From Elymus sibiricus (Eukaryota; Streptophyta; Magnoliopsida; Poales; Poaceae): DNA of 64,000 nucleotides. Shown here in pieces: positions 44,171 through 56,300 of this stretch. Under the pieces are notes generated by a model. It ran no database searches and was not told where the DNA came from. It worked only from the letters and a program-made list of their open reading frames with translations. Position 1 is the first letter of the stretch, and each line of letters starts with the position of its first letter. Where the stretch lies: the NCBI GenBank assembly GCA_039707655.1, contig CM077670.1, positions 141,464,001 through 141,528,000 of the forward strand, given 5' to 3'. The position numbers and the translations under genes were made by a program.

Positions 44171-45265
44171 GACGTCACTACAGTGCGGTCCTGCCGGGCG
44201 CGCCCGGCGCGTCGCCCCGTGCGACCCGCACTCCTTCCCGCCGCGCCTCTCGAGCTTTGCTCCCGGAACCTTATCCTTTTGGTCGTGTAATGGATTTTAC
44301 TGACTTTTACTTTGATGAATTATATTACCTACTCAATTGCCTGCTAATTTCTATGATAAATTCGACGCCTCCGAGAGCGCCTCACGCTCGCGACCCCTCC
44401 CCTGACCAGTTCCGTGAGCGGGGGCTAGGCACGGTGCCTGTGCTCAGGTCCGTCCCTGCAGCGCTGCCAAATCCATGCGACTGAGCTCTGGCTCGCGGGC
44501 CTGCTCCCGCGCACGTCACCTCACCAAGGTCCTTGGTGCCTTATCTCCTCACGCAACGGCCACGGGTGAGTTAGCAAGCGCGTGCCGCTCCCCCTATCGT
44601 GAGATTTTTCGACATACAGCCCTTCAGGAGTCGAGCTGCGCGAAGGCCTCGCGGGCAGCCTCTCAGAAGCCGGCCTCGCGAGGCGAAGATGCTTCGAACA
44701 CTGGGCCTCGCGAGCACGCCTCGCGAGCTGCGTGAGCCCCTCATGAGCCGTGGCTCACCCAACACCGCTATCCGCCAAAAGCTAAGTGTGACTGCCTCAT
44801 GAGGCGCCCTTACCATCACTCAAGCTCTCTCCCCTCCCGATTCCGTGGGTGCCAGCGTTTTTCTTCTGCGTAAGCCGCTTGCACGCCAAAGGGGGGCTCC
44901 CTGAGCATCGCGCCTCAGGAGCCTTCACTAGCTCACGGTGCCCCTCACCTCCTGGCCTTGTCCCGGCATCGCGACCGGACATACCAGTGACGGCTGAGGC
45001 CCGCTCGGGGGCTGGGTCCTGACGGCATAGAGCGCTGAGGCGAGCAAAGAAAAAAAAACAGCCTCATGGGAGGACTTCGGGAGAGAATGCATGCAACCCC
45101 ACGTCACAAAAGTATTAAGTTCAACACAAGAAGATACTGTTTCACGCCCCCGCGGGGTTTACATCGGTTCAATGCAGGAGAACGAAAAGGAAGAAAGGCC
45201 TAGGTGAGTGCGGCCCTGTCACCGTGCGCACGGTGTCCCGGCACCGGAGTCGTCGTCGCGCGCGC
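44171..45265. other. GC-rich non-coding part of element B
   Basis: It contains many CCTCGCGAGG and CCTCATGAGG palindromes (44400-44810). Near 45050-45160 the reverse strand reads like a 3' untranslated tail of the B3-like frame (a short A-run at 45045, then CATGGGAGGACTTC). No protein recognised. Confidence 0.5.
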
Positions 45266-45520
45266 CTAGTCGGAGTCCTCGTCCTCGCCCTTGACGCGGG
45301 GGGAGCCGCCGTCGCCTCCGCCCCCGCCGGAGGGGGCGACACCGTCGGAGGAGTCGTCCTCGCTGGAGGAGCCGCTGTAGCTGTCCTCACTCTCCGCGCA
45401 GCACGCCAGGCGGCTACCGGAGAGCCCGAAGATCTTCACGAAGAGCGTGGCGGCCCCGTCGTACTTGAACTGGAGGACGTGCCCCCGCTTCAGGCCGCGG
45501 GCGAGGGCGAACGACTTCCA
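45266..45520 (-). pseudogene. C-terminal half of a B3-like DNA-binding domain protein inside element B
   Basis: The minus strand from TGG at 45520 to TAG at 45266 encodes 84 residues. WKSFALARGLKRGHVLQFKY then TLFVKIFG is the C-terminal strand-helix-strand pattern of plant B3 domains (Trp, h-L-x-x-G-D/H-x-L-x-F-x-Y, F-x-V-x-I-F). An acidic Ser/Asp/Gly-rich tail follows. The N-terminal half is missing: the codon before Trp is the last base triplet region of an 18-nt primer-binding site. B3 proteins bind DNA in plants, and B3-like antisense frames occur in some Gypsy repeats. Here the fragment has no start codon and is not functional as it stands. Confidence 0.65.
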
Positions 45521-45538
45521 CCCCTACCTGGCGCGCCA
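45521..45538 (-). other. Primer-binding site joined directly to the B3-like fragment (element B)
   Basis: The minus strand reads TGGCGCGCCAGGTAGGGG, identical to 41121-41138, two bases from the LTR at 45541. The next base on the minus strand starts the TGG codon of the B3-like fragment, so the junction is exactly at the end of the 18-nt site. Confidence 0.85.
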
Positions 45539-45540
45539 AA

Positions 45541-46510
45541 TGTCGGAAGTGGGGCTCCGGGGACCCAAAGGTTCGAACACTGGGGTGAGCTCATTCTACT
45601 ACTTCTTCCCCTACCACGGCAATGCTACGGCGAGAGCGCGCTAGCGTAGGACGGGCAAGGGCACGGCGGTTTACCCAGGTTCGGGCCACCTTGAGGTGTA
45701 AGACCCTACTCCTGCTTTGTGGTTGAGATTATCGTGGATGAGAGAGTTCTTGCGTACAAGGTTGAAGATGATGGATCCCCCTCCCTCTCTCTCCCTCTCT
45801 CCCCTTTGCTACCGTGGCTGCACTGCCCCTTTTATGCCACCTTGGTCCTCTTCCCCCTCCAAACTTAGGCGGGAAGGGTTGCCACACTTGGCGGTTTTGA
45901 AAGGGGACGGGCGCTCAGGCTATCCTGACTAAAGGTGGTCTTCGCCTGCCAAAGCATGATCCATGACGCGCCGGTGGGCTCGGTGATGACCTCCGCCCTG
46001 CGCACCCGCCGTCTTGGTCTTTCTTCGCCGATCGGGCAACCTTTGGGGTTGCTTTGGGGAGTAGATAGCTGGCCCTGCTTCCTTAGCACAAAAGAGGAAA
46101 CCATCTGCATCCGCGCCTGCTGGCGCGGCCTCTGCTGCTGCACGTCGCCACGCGCGTCACCCAGGTGATGGGCTCCAGTCCGCGCGACACGCCGGACGGT
46201 CTTCTCCTCGAGCGCCTGCGGGAGGGGGCCTCGGAAGGCCACCTCGGGAAGCCGCCTCGTGAGGCCACTCGGGAAGCCGCCTCGTGAGGGGACTTGGGAA
46301 GCCGCCTCGTGAGGGGACCTCGCGAGGCCATTTGTGGCGGTGTTGAGCGTTGCCTGCTACTCCCTGAGGAGGGGGCCTCAGGAGGCTAGGGCCCCATGAG
46401 GGGGCATGGCGAGACACTTGGTGGCGACGGCCCGCCGGGCACACTCCAGGCATCGCGCCCTGGGCCAAAGGAAGACGGGCCTGGATACCCCGGGTTCCAT
46501 GGGCCCAACA
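45541..46510 (-). repeat. Right LTR (5' LTR) of element B, 970 bp
   Basis: Starts TGTCGGAAGTGGGGCTCC and ends GGGCCCAACA before the AAGTC duplication. It is nearly identical to 37655-38585 apart from a ~50-bp extra CCTCGTGAGG-containing segment around 46260-46310. Confidence 0.87.
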
Positions 46511-46515
46511 AAGTC

Positions 46516-47160
46516 ATTGAGGAGATGATTTTATTGCTTAGATATTATGAGTTATTAAAGTGGATTGACAGGTACTTCGAAGATTATACTTTGGTGACTA
46601 AGCATGAAGACTTGGTGGGAGAAGTTTATAACTTTTGTCTAGATAATAATTTTGATGAAAATCCTTTGGTTATAAACTATGAGAAGCGGATGGCCGCCAT
46701 CTCCCAAGTCAATATATCGCAGGAAAATAACCTTATGCAGGAAAATGAAGAAAATATCTTCGAGCCACAAGAAGAAGAAAATATGAAAAACAATGAGCCA
46801 GAGGAACACGGAGATAAAGGATGGAATGGCCACTGTCCAGAAACTCCCACCGATGGTAATTGTTTCAATATAATTAATGTATTGCTTGATGAAAATGATG
46901 AAGGTTATGACTTACCTGCAGCTCCTCATCCTCTTTGTTATAACATTACTGTGAAGTTGCAGCCACTAACGTTTCAAGCATCTCCACCTAGCTTGCTGCA
47001 TCGGTACTCGCCCAAGAGCAAGTACGAATTTACATATATGATGCCGATGCACCGTAAGCGAGTATGCCTCCGACCGAGCTCTACTATGAGGTGTTCCAAA
47101 CCCCGGTCGGAGGTAGGCATCCAACTCGGGGTTGATATCCCTTGGCATCCGGGTGGATGA
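46516..47160 (+). pseudogene. Element A internal ORF, second part
   Basis: It continues the frame broken at 37654: IEEMILLLRYYELLKWIDRY...LVTKHEDLVGEVYNF, an acidic region (QENEENIFEPQEEEN), then DGNCFNIINVLLDENDEG, ending TGA at 47158. Removing element B and one AAGTC leaves a single frame of roughly 300 codons. There is no domain I can name with confidence. The acidic helical composition fits the rudimentary gag-like ORF of non-autonomous Athila relatives. Confidence 0.6.
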
Positions 47161-48609
47161 CCTTACGGAGCACCGAAGCCTAGCTATATGGCTTTAAAGA
47201 AAGCACTGCCTGGGAGGTAACCCGGAAGTCCGTAGGTGTCGTTCTTAGCTTTGTGTCTTGAGTTTAGTTGCATTCATGATTGCATTGGCACTTTTGTTTT
47301 ATTTTGAGTAGTTGCTATTTGAGTTAGTTTCTTGTAGTTTTCATTGGTAAAAATTTCAGCATGTCGGTAGCCTGTTTTTGTTGCATACCTCCTCCTATTT
47401 TTATTGCAATATTGCTATGTGCCTAACGTGAGGAGGAAGCATAATTTTTTTCATGAAGTTCTGCAGCTCCAGGAGAAAAGACGGCGTTCCATACGACCAC
47501 TCTGGTCATTTGAGCGCCCGTATGAGCTTGTGGCCGCTAGAAAGAAAAAGACCAGAGCAAAAGACGGCCTATCGTACGAGCAGACGCGCTCGTATGGGCG
47601 GTCGTATCACCTGGCAGCCACGAAGAGCACCTCCACAGAGCAAAAGACATCGTACCGTGCGAGCGCTTGCGCTCGTACGTGCGCCCGTATGCCAAGTCCA
47701 CCCCGACAAGAAAATCTCCAGAACAAATGATGGTGTACCGTATGAGTGCTTGTGCTCGTACGAGAGGGTGACGCAGGGCATTGATCACCAGAACGAATGA
47801 CGGCGTTCCATACGACCGTAACTGGTCGTTTGAGCGCCCATATGATGGCAAAAATACCTCCAATTGATTCTTTTTCGACGTCTGAGGTCGACGGGGTATT
47901 TTCTAACCGATCATTTGCTTTGTAATTAGTGTTAATTACCTCTGAAACTTAGTAACCAATAATCCTCTATAGCAACTATGTTTTCTTTATTTCTTTTTGC
48001 CGGTTGGGTATACGAACTCCATTCGTATACCGAATCGATGTTTTTATTTGGTGTGTTATTTTCGCAGGGGCTTGGACTTTATGTGGTGACATGTACGATA
48101 TGGTGCCAACCGTATAAAAGACCCACACAAGCCACTTGGTTGCTTCAGCATGATGAACTTCAACAACAAGTGCCCAGTAATGTTTTCCAATTTGAACCTT
48201 GCTCAAATAAAAGTTGTTTAGTACTGAATCTCTCACCTTATGTGAGGATCTCCCTTCTTAATTAGGCACCTAGGAGCTGCACACTTGTGTTTGTATTTTG
48301 TCTCTCACACACTTCATCCCAACATAGGAGGTCGCACCTTCTAGAACTATCTTATCGTCTTAAGCGAGGTGCTTAGGTAGATGGACCAATCATTATGAGG
48401 CATATGTTTTATCACATGTGTTGCTAATCCTTTGTACTACAAAAAAAACTGAAAAAAACAAAAGCACAAAAATATTTCGTTTTCTTTTTAGTTTGTTTTC
48501 AGCAGGTTCTATTGGAGGGCAGTCGACCACAACAAGGAAATTCATTGAGGCAAGGTCCATGTCTATTAAAAGAGAAGTCATATGCACCTTAACGGTAAAA
48601 TTTTTTGAC
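47161..48609 (+). other. Element A internal non-coding region
   Basis: It contains GCACTGCCTGGGAGGTAACCCGG, typical of the post-ORF region of Athila elements. An imperfect array follows from 47460 to 47840 with GTACGAGCGC..GCGCTCGTACG palindromes and AGCAAAAGACG repeats. After that comes AT-rich leader-like DNA. Frames in it are short and unconvincing. Confidence 0.55.
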
Positions 48610-49841
48610 TGTAGGATCGAAAGTATGTCTAGAGGGGGGGTGATTAGACTACTTGACCAAATAAAACCTAACCTTTTCCCAATTTTAGTTGTGGGCAGAT
48701 TTTAGCAATAGTACATGTCAAGCATCACCCTACACATGCAATTCTAAGAGTATAGCAGCGAAAAGTAAACAATTGCATATGTAAGTAAAGGAGGGGATCG
48801 GAGATTTCAAACGCAATGAAGACACGGTGGTTTTTGGCATGGTTCCGATAGGTGATGCTATCGTACGTCCACGTTGATGGAGACTTCAACCCACGAAGGG
48901 TAACGGCTGCGCGAGTCCACGGAGGGCTCCACCCACTAAGGGTCCACGAAGAAGCAACCTTGTCTATTCCACCATGGCTTACGTCCACGAAGGACTAGCC
49001 TCACTCGAGGTAGATCTTCACGAAGTAGGCGATCTCCTTGCCCTTACAAACTCCTTGGTTCAACTCCACATCATGTTGGAGGCTCCCAAGTGACACCTAA
49101 CCAATCTAGGAGACACCACTCTCCAAAAGGTAATAGACGGTGTGTTGTTGATGAACTCCTTGCTCTTGTGCTTCAAATGATAGTCTTCCCAGCACTCAAA
49201 CAACTCCTCACAGATTTGGCTATGGTGGAAGAGGGATTTGAGTGGAAAGCAACTTGGGAAAGGCTAGAGATCAAGGTTCAAATGGTAGGAATGGAATAAC
49301 TTGATCTCAACACATGAGTAGGTGGTTCTCTCTCAGAAAATGTATGGTGGAAGTGTAGGCATGTTCTGATGGCTCTCCTTACAGAGAAGGATGTGGTGGA
49401 GGGGTATATATAGCCTCCACACAAAATCCAACCGTTACACACTTTTGACCCAACTCGGTGGCACCGAAACGATAATCTCGGTAGCACCGAACTGTGTAAA
49501 AGAAATGAACTTTAAGAATCTCGGTGGGACCGATACGAACAACTCGGATGGACCGAAGTGCAATGGCTAGGGCAAACCTCATCTCGGTGGCACCGATTGC
49601 ATCAACTCGGTAGGACCGAAGTGAAGCAATAAGGCAACAAAGAGTTGGCAAGCCATCTCGGTGAGACCAATTTGCAAAACCCGGTGAGACCGAAGTAAGT
49701 GCAACGATTACAGAGAGTTGGCAAGGCCATCTCGGTGAGACCGAGATCCATTTCAGTGGATCCAATTTGTTAGGGTTTTGGCAGTGGCTAAGTCTTGGAT
49801 GAACTCGGTGGGGCCGGATAGGAAATATCGGTGGTGCCGAG
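48610..49841. repeat. Repeat C, left part (unclassified Triticeae LTR-like repeat)
   Basis: It starts TGTAGGATCGAAAGTATGTC and contains stretches such as GGTAACGGCTGCGCGAGTCC. I recognise it as a common wheat/barley repeat but cannot assign its superfamily. A TATA-like GGGTATATATAGCC lies on the plus strand at 49403. Element D interrupts it at 49841 and it continues at 62470. Confidence 0.6.
49448..49841. repeat. Array of CTCGGTGGNACCGA quasi-palindromes in repeat C
   Basis: About 15 copies of TCGGTGGGACCGA-like 13-bp motifs (variants TCGGTAGCACCGA, TCGGTGAGACCGA) are spaced 15-35 bp apart. Element D inserted in the last one (GGTGGTGCCGAG). Confidence 0.8.
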
Positions 49842-52800
49842 TGTGGCACCCCGGCTCAGAGAACCGGTTTACCAGTGTTTCCAGCCCAGAGATCATGTCC
49901 TCTGGAAACACACAACAACTTGGAATAGAACAGAACAGAACTGAACTTTATTACAAGATCTCGAGTACAAGCTCATAATTTACATCGATAGCGAGGCCAG
50001 AAGCATCGCAGGTGCTGAGAACAATATCCACATTATTTATGGAACATGGCAGGGCCCCGATACTACTGGGTAGTCTATGGCGTAGCGGAACATAGCACAG
50101 GAAACTCCATCCACAGGGACACTGCCGTGGACACGGCCTAGTTAGCGTAGCACGAACCTTCGGGACCTCCGTCCTCGGCTTCTCCTGCATCTGGCATGAT
50201 ACGCCAGGTGAGTACTTGGAATGTACTCGCAAGCTCATGGCAACCAAAACAATGCGGCAAAACAATAGCATGGTAATTAACAGGTTAACAGATTAAATTG
50301 CTCACTTACTGGTACCCAGTACCAACTTACTCTCATCTGGGTTGTCTCACAACCCTCGGAATGCTCACAAGCCACAGAGCACTTCCGGACATAAGACAGG
50401 TTCTTCCATCATTATTATCATTACGGTTGATCATCCTAGAGAGGCCTAAACGGACTGTCCAATACCGTGGACGCGTCTATTCGAATAGGTTTTAACACTC
50501 TGCAGAGGTTGCTTACTTTACCCACACCATAGAGTACCTGGCCTCGTGATCCCATTCGGGTGGACCGGTGGTGCTCCAACGAAACCTACCTGACCCGTGA
50601 CCCCTCTATCGTACCACCGACAATCATACCCTCCTAGGGTCATGTCCTGGGTAGCCCCTGTGTCACCTCGTGACACCTGCCACCGTCGTGGTCAAACAAA
50701 CTGTCCCAAACGGAGACGCCAGCAAAATAACTCAACTGGGCTCACAGGATTATCGTCGTCTACCTGATCAGGGCAGCACGCACGCATAACCCTCCCTAGT
50801 TTGGTGGTACCGATAAAAGAGCACAAAGCCAGACCAAGTCAAGGCCGTCGCATACCGGCAAATGTGGCTGCACGGAAAAGTCCGGGTAGGTGGCTCTTGA
50901 TCAACCAACTAAGGTTAATATAGCCAAGCATTTAACCAATATGGATATTTATCAGGAATAATTTAATATGGCAGTAGCTAAGCAATTAAATAATTTAATA
51001 GGAATTTAGCACATATTAAAATAATGCATGAAATTAAATTAAATAACCAACACTATTGAAATGCTTCATGCAATGGATGACATGGCTTGCCTTGCTCTGT
51101 TGGGTTGTCCACAAACTCCTGGGCTTCAAATCCAAAGTTATTTCCTTCTGAAAATAATTTTAAAAAGCAATTGAAAATGTCACATGCTACTGTTTTGAGC
51201 ACCAGAAATTCTGTGAACATGGGAAAAATACCAAATTTGGCAAGCAAATAGAGGAGCTCAAGACAAACCAGATGCAAAAAGAATCAATTGATTTGGACTT
51301 ATGGTTTAAAAGTTATGAACGGTCAAAGTTCTGGTCAAAATCTGGAATTTAATTAGAAAATCAAAAAATCCACAGCGGGCCACGTCGAAGGCGTATTTTG
51401 CCCGGGCGCCTCCACTTACCGCTTCGGCGCGCGCGAGTGAGTCGCTGACATGCGGGCCCCGCGGTCAGGTTTAAACAGGGGGGAGGGGAACAGAGAAGGA
51501 GCGGAGCTCTGGCGACGCTCGCCGGCGACACAGACGGCGGCGAGGTCCGGTGAGTAGCGGAATGGAACGAGCGCTTGGAGATGAACCAGCACGTACCAGT
51601 GGCTTGGCGAACCGTGACCGGACGGCATCGTCCCCTTCTTCTCCGGCGGCGGCGGCGCTCGGGTGTCGTCGGAGACGGCGACTCCGGCAGCAATTCGACC
51701 GGGCAAGGGCTTGGGCGTGATCAGTGGGTTGAGCTGAGTTCGATGGAGGAGTCGGTGGGGCTCGGGGAGGAGTGAATCGGCAGAGAGGCAGGGCTCGGGT
51801 GGTGGCGGATCTCCGGCGATGTTCAAGGCCAGAGGGCCTCTCGGCCGTGGCTCGGGCTCGGGGAGGATGATTGGGAGGAGGAGGAGTGGGTTGATGAGCT
51901 CGGGAGAGGCCGGGGAGGGGTATTTATAGGAGGGGGAGGAGCTCGGGCGAGCTCTCTGGAATGGCCGGGATTCGGTCCACGTCGCCGGCGCGAGGACGCC
52001 TCGCTGGCTGGCCGGTTGCGGGCGACGAGACGGGAGCTAGCAGGAGAGTTAAGGCGTGCAGTGGCGGGTAGCGGGAGGAAGACGACGTGCCGCACGCCAC
52101 AGTACAGCCACGGGCGGCACAGGGCCCGGGTGCGTGGCGGCCGGCGAGGGCGATTCCGGCAAGGGCCAAGCTCCAGGACGGCCAGGTGGATGCAGGAGAA
52201 GATGTCGGCGCACGGAGACAAGCTGCTGCGGCGCGAGGCAGTCGGACGCGACACATCAGAGGTGGGCGAGGTGCAGAGCACGCGATTTGGCATGCCAGTC
52301 CCATGCTCACCATGGGCATTGGTGTCTGCAAGCCGTCCAAGTCCAGCGCACCATGTCTAGCAGCTTCTCCTTCGATCACTTAGCCTCTCTATGCCTCTGG
52401 TTCGACTAGATTGACTCTGAGGTGAAGTGTAGCTTCAGCTACAGTTTCTGCCAGAGAAATTGAGAGGGATCTAGAGGAGACATGAGCTGGGGATGGAGCC
52501 AAAGGAGATGTCTGGGGTGATCTATGTTGGAAGGACTCCAATCTGACCAAGTTTGAGAAGATTTGGTCAAGATTTGGATATAGTTCATGTACAAGGGCTG
52601 CTACTGGACCAGAAGAGGGATGAGCTTGATGCACTCAACTTGTTGATCTCCTGGGTCTGAAATTTGGTGTGGCAGGGTTATTTGGTGAGGAGAAGATGCC
52701 ATAAAAATTTCAGCTCAATTGGAAACCTCTAGCTGGTACTTCCTTCACAGAGGTTCCAACTGAACAGAAACTTGGCAGAATATTAGTGGTGAAAATTTGT

Positions 52801-53301
52801 ACTAGACAAGATGATATTTTTGGATATAGTGGAAAGATAGGTTCCCTATTATCTCAGGAAATTTTCTGGGAATTAATTGAGTAGGGAAAATATGAGCTCC
52901 TTCACAAATGACCAGTACTGTCCAGAGAGCAAATGGAGTTTTCTGGAATAAACTTTGTACTGGACCATGAGATGTTTTTGGAGATTGTGGGAGTAGATGA
53001 TGACAATAAGGTCTGGGATTAATTTGGGATTTTTCTGATCACCAGAACTATAGGTTGCTGTGTAACCCATAGTGATGACAGATTTTCCCTAGGGAAGAAA
53101 ATGAATATTTGAGAGAGATAAAGAATTGGAAATTGATCCAGATGGTGAGTGGCAAGATTTGGCAAGATGCTGAGGGATTTGCATCACTGAGAGGAATTCA
53201 TAAGTCCAAAGTCAACTGAAAAGGTTCAAAATCCAACCAGATTGCAAATAAAGCCAGAAAGATTTCGAAAAGAAAAAGTTGCCAAAAACCAGGGTGTCAC
53301 A
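49842..53301 (-). repeat. 3' LTR of element D (3460 bp)
   Basis: A TATA box reads TATAAATA on the minus strand at 51928-51921. GC-rich frames at 51400-52400 are non-coding LTR sequence repeated in the other LTR. Polypurine tract (minus strand AAGGGGGGTAGGTTT) at 53316-53302 adjoins the LTR. Confidence 0.93.
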
Positions 53302-56300
53302 AACCTACCCCCCTTAGGATGAATCTTGTCCTCGAGATTCGGTTGCTCAGGGAACAAGTGTGGATAGGCTGATCTCAGAAAATCCTCTCTTTCCCAGGTA
53401 GCTTCTTCCTCAGTATGATGATCCCATAGTACCTTGTAAAACTTAATTGTCTTACTCCTGGTAGTCCTTTCCATCTCATCCAATATTCTGACAGGTCTTT
53501 CCTCGTATGTCAGATCTTTGGTCAATTCCAGCTCACTCATATCTGCCTGTTTGATCGGAGGTGCAATGCACTTTCTCAATTGTGATATATGAAAGACATC
53601 GTGAACGTCTGCCAACTCTAGTGGTAACTCTAGCTGGTATGCCACTCTGCCTCTTCTAGCCATGACTGGAAAGGGTCTGATATACCTCGGTGCAAGCTTT
53701 CCCCGGGTGTGAAACCTTTTTATTCCTTTCATGGGGGTTACTCGGAGATAGGCATATTCTCCGGGCTCAAAAGTTACTTCCCGATGCTTCGGGTCATAGT
53801 AACTCTTTTGACGGGACTTGGCCGCTCGAAGACGCTCCTGAATATCCTTGACTTGTTTCTCAGCCTCAAGCATCAAATCGGTGCCGAAGATACGGCTGTC
53901 TCCTGTTTGAGACCAATTTAAAGGAGTGCGGCATTTCCGTCCGTACAAAGCCTCGAATGGTGACATCTTGAGACTTGACTGATAACTGTTATTGTAGGAG
54001 AATTCTGCTTAAGGTAGACTATCCTCCCATTTGGGTCCATGGGCGAGAGCACAGGATCGAAGCATATCTTCCACTATCTGATTCACGCGTTCGGTCTGTC
54101 CATCTGTCTGTGGGTGATATGCCGTACTATGCCTTAGCACAGTTCCCAGGGCTTGATGCAGTCGCAGCCAAAATGCTGAGGTAAACAGGGAGCCTCTATC
54201 TGATGTGATAGACTTGGGTACTCCATGAAGGCTGACTATCCGGGACATGTAGAGATGTGCGAGCTGATTCGCGTTGAAAGTGGTCTTTACCGGAAGGAAG
54301 TGAGCCACTTTCGTAAGTATATCCACGATGACCCAGATAGCATCATGGCCTCTTGTGGACTTGGGTAGTCCGACAATGAAGTCCATGCATATGTCATCCC
54401 ATTTCCACTGGGAACTGGTAACGGTTGCAGTAGCCCAGCGGGTTTCTGATGTTCAGCCTTGACTCTGTTGCAGATGTCACAACATGCGACATAGTATGCT
54501 ATGTCTCTTTTCATGCCTGGCCACCAAAAGGTTTCTCGCAAGTCCTGGTACATTTTTGTTCCTCCCGGATGGATAGAATATGCAGATTCATGTGCCTCTC
54601 TGAGTATTTGTTGTCTCAAGCTGTCTTGATCAGGCACACATATTCGGTTCTCAAACCACACAGTGTCCTGGTCATCAATTCGAAAGGACTTGGCCTTTCC
54701 TAGTGGAATGCGCTCTCTGATCTCTTGTATTTCTTGGTCTGAGTTCTGAGCTGCCTTAATTTCTTCCATAAGTGTCGGAGTAATTTCCATTGTATCCGGG
54801 CAGACTGGGCCGCATAACACCATATTCAGCTTGGCAAACTCTTCTCGCAGCCTCGGATGCATTCCCTCCATGAGTGCATTGAGGGTACCTTGCTTTCTGC
54901 TGAGGGCATCGACGACCACATTGGCTTTTCCCGGATGATAATTTATCCCAAGGTCACAATCCTTGACCAATTCAAGCCATCTTCTCTGCCTGAGATTGAG
55001 ATCAGGCTGAGTGAAAATATACTTAAGACTCTTGTGGTCTGTGTATATTTCACATCGCTGCCCAATGAGATAATGCCTCCAAATCTTCAATGCATGAATC
55101 ACGGCTGCCAGTTCCAAATCATGAGTGGGATAGTTCTCTTCATGAGGTCGTAGCTGTCTGGATGCATAGGCTACAACCTTTCCCTCTTGCATTAAAACGC
55201 AGCCGATTCCACGCCTGGAAGCATCACAATATATGTCAAAACTCTTGTGAATGTCTGGAAGAACTAAGACAGGGGCGGTGGTTAGCCTCGTCTTTAGCTC
55301 CATGAAACTGCTGTCACATTCTTCCGTCCAAGCAAATTTGTGGTTCTTCTTCAGCAATTCTGTCAGTGGCTTGGCTATTTTTGAGAAGCTTTCGATGAAG
55401 CGACGGTAGTAGCCTGCCAATCCCAGAAAGCTACGGACTTCCGTTACCGTGGCTGGGGTCTTCCAGTTTAATACAGCAGTCACTTTGCTGGGGTCGACAG
55501 CCACACCTTGTTCTGACAGAATATGTCCCAGAAATCCCACCTCTCTTAGCCAAAATTCGCACTTGCTGAATTTGGCATACAAGCAATGGGTCCTTAGTCT
55601 TTCCAGGACAGTACGGAGATGTTGCGTGTGCTCCTCTTCATCTCTGGAGTAGATGAGAATATCATCGATGAATACTACCACAAATTTGTCCAGAAAATCC
55701 ATAAAGACTTTATTCATCATGCTCATGAAATATGCTGGAGCATTTGTTAGCCCAAATGACATGACTGTAAATTCATACAGACCATATCTGGTAGTAAAGG
55801 CTGTCTTGGGGATATCCTCTTTTCTGATCTTTAGCTGATGATACCCAGTTCGGAGGTCAATCTTGGAGAATACCCGGGCTCCGTTCAACTGGTCGAACAA
55901 GTCATCAATGCGGGGGAGCGGGTATTTGTTTTTGATGGTGACCTCGTTTAATTGGCGATAGTCTACGCACATTCGTAGGCTGCCATCCTTCTTCTTAACA
56001 AACAGCACGGGTGATCCCCACGGTGAAGTGCTTGGACGAATATACCCTTTTTGCAATAATTCATCCAACTGTTTCTTCAATTCCACCAGCTCTGGGGAAG
56101 GCATGCGGTTGTACTTCTTGTAGATTGGAGCAGTTCCGGGAACAACCTCAATAGCAAATTCTAGTTCCCGATCAGGTGGCATTCCCGGTATCTCTTCTGG
56201 AAATATGTATGGAAATTCGCTGACTACCAGAATCAGACTTATGTCTGTAGCTGTGGCTTTGAATGCCATTCCTTTCTTTGTCATCACTCTGCTAGCAGTG

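Larger units (their letters stand above)
37655..46510 (-). mobile_element. Tat/Retand-like Gypsy element B with inverted interior (8856 bp)
   Basis: The 5-bp duplication AAGTC lies at 37650-37654 and 46511-46515. The outer LTRs are 37655-38585 and 45541-46510, both minus-oriented. Inside lie an antisense Transposase_28 ORF, a third partial LTR in plus orientation (40442-41118), two primer-binding sites facing each other (41121-41138 plus, 45521-45538 minus), gag-protease-truncated RT on the plus strand, and a B3-like fragment on the minus strand. The matching target duplication shows one insertion event. The interior is rearranged relative to a normal element. Confidence 0.85.

Noticed and set aside
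50000..52650. Arg/Pro/Ser-rich frames of 110-160 codons in the 3' LTR of element D
   Set aside because: The same frames, with substitutions, occur in the other LTR (59100-61700), so they are LTR sequence and not genes.
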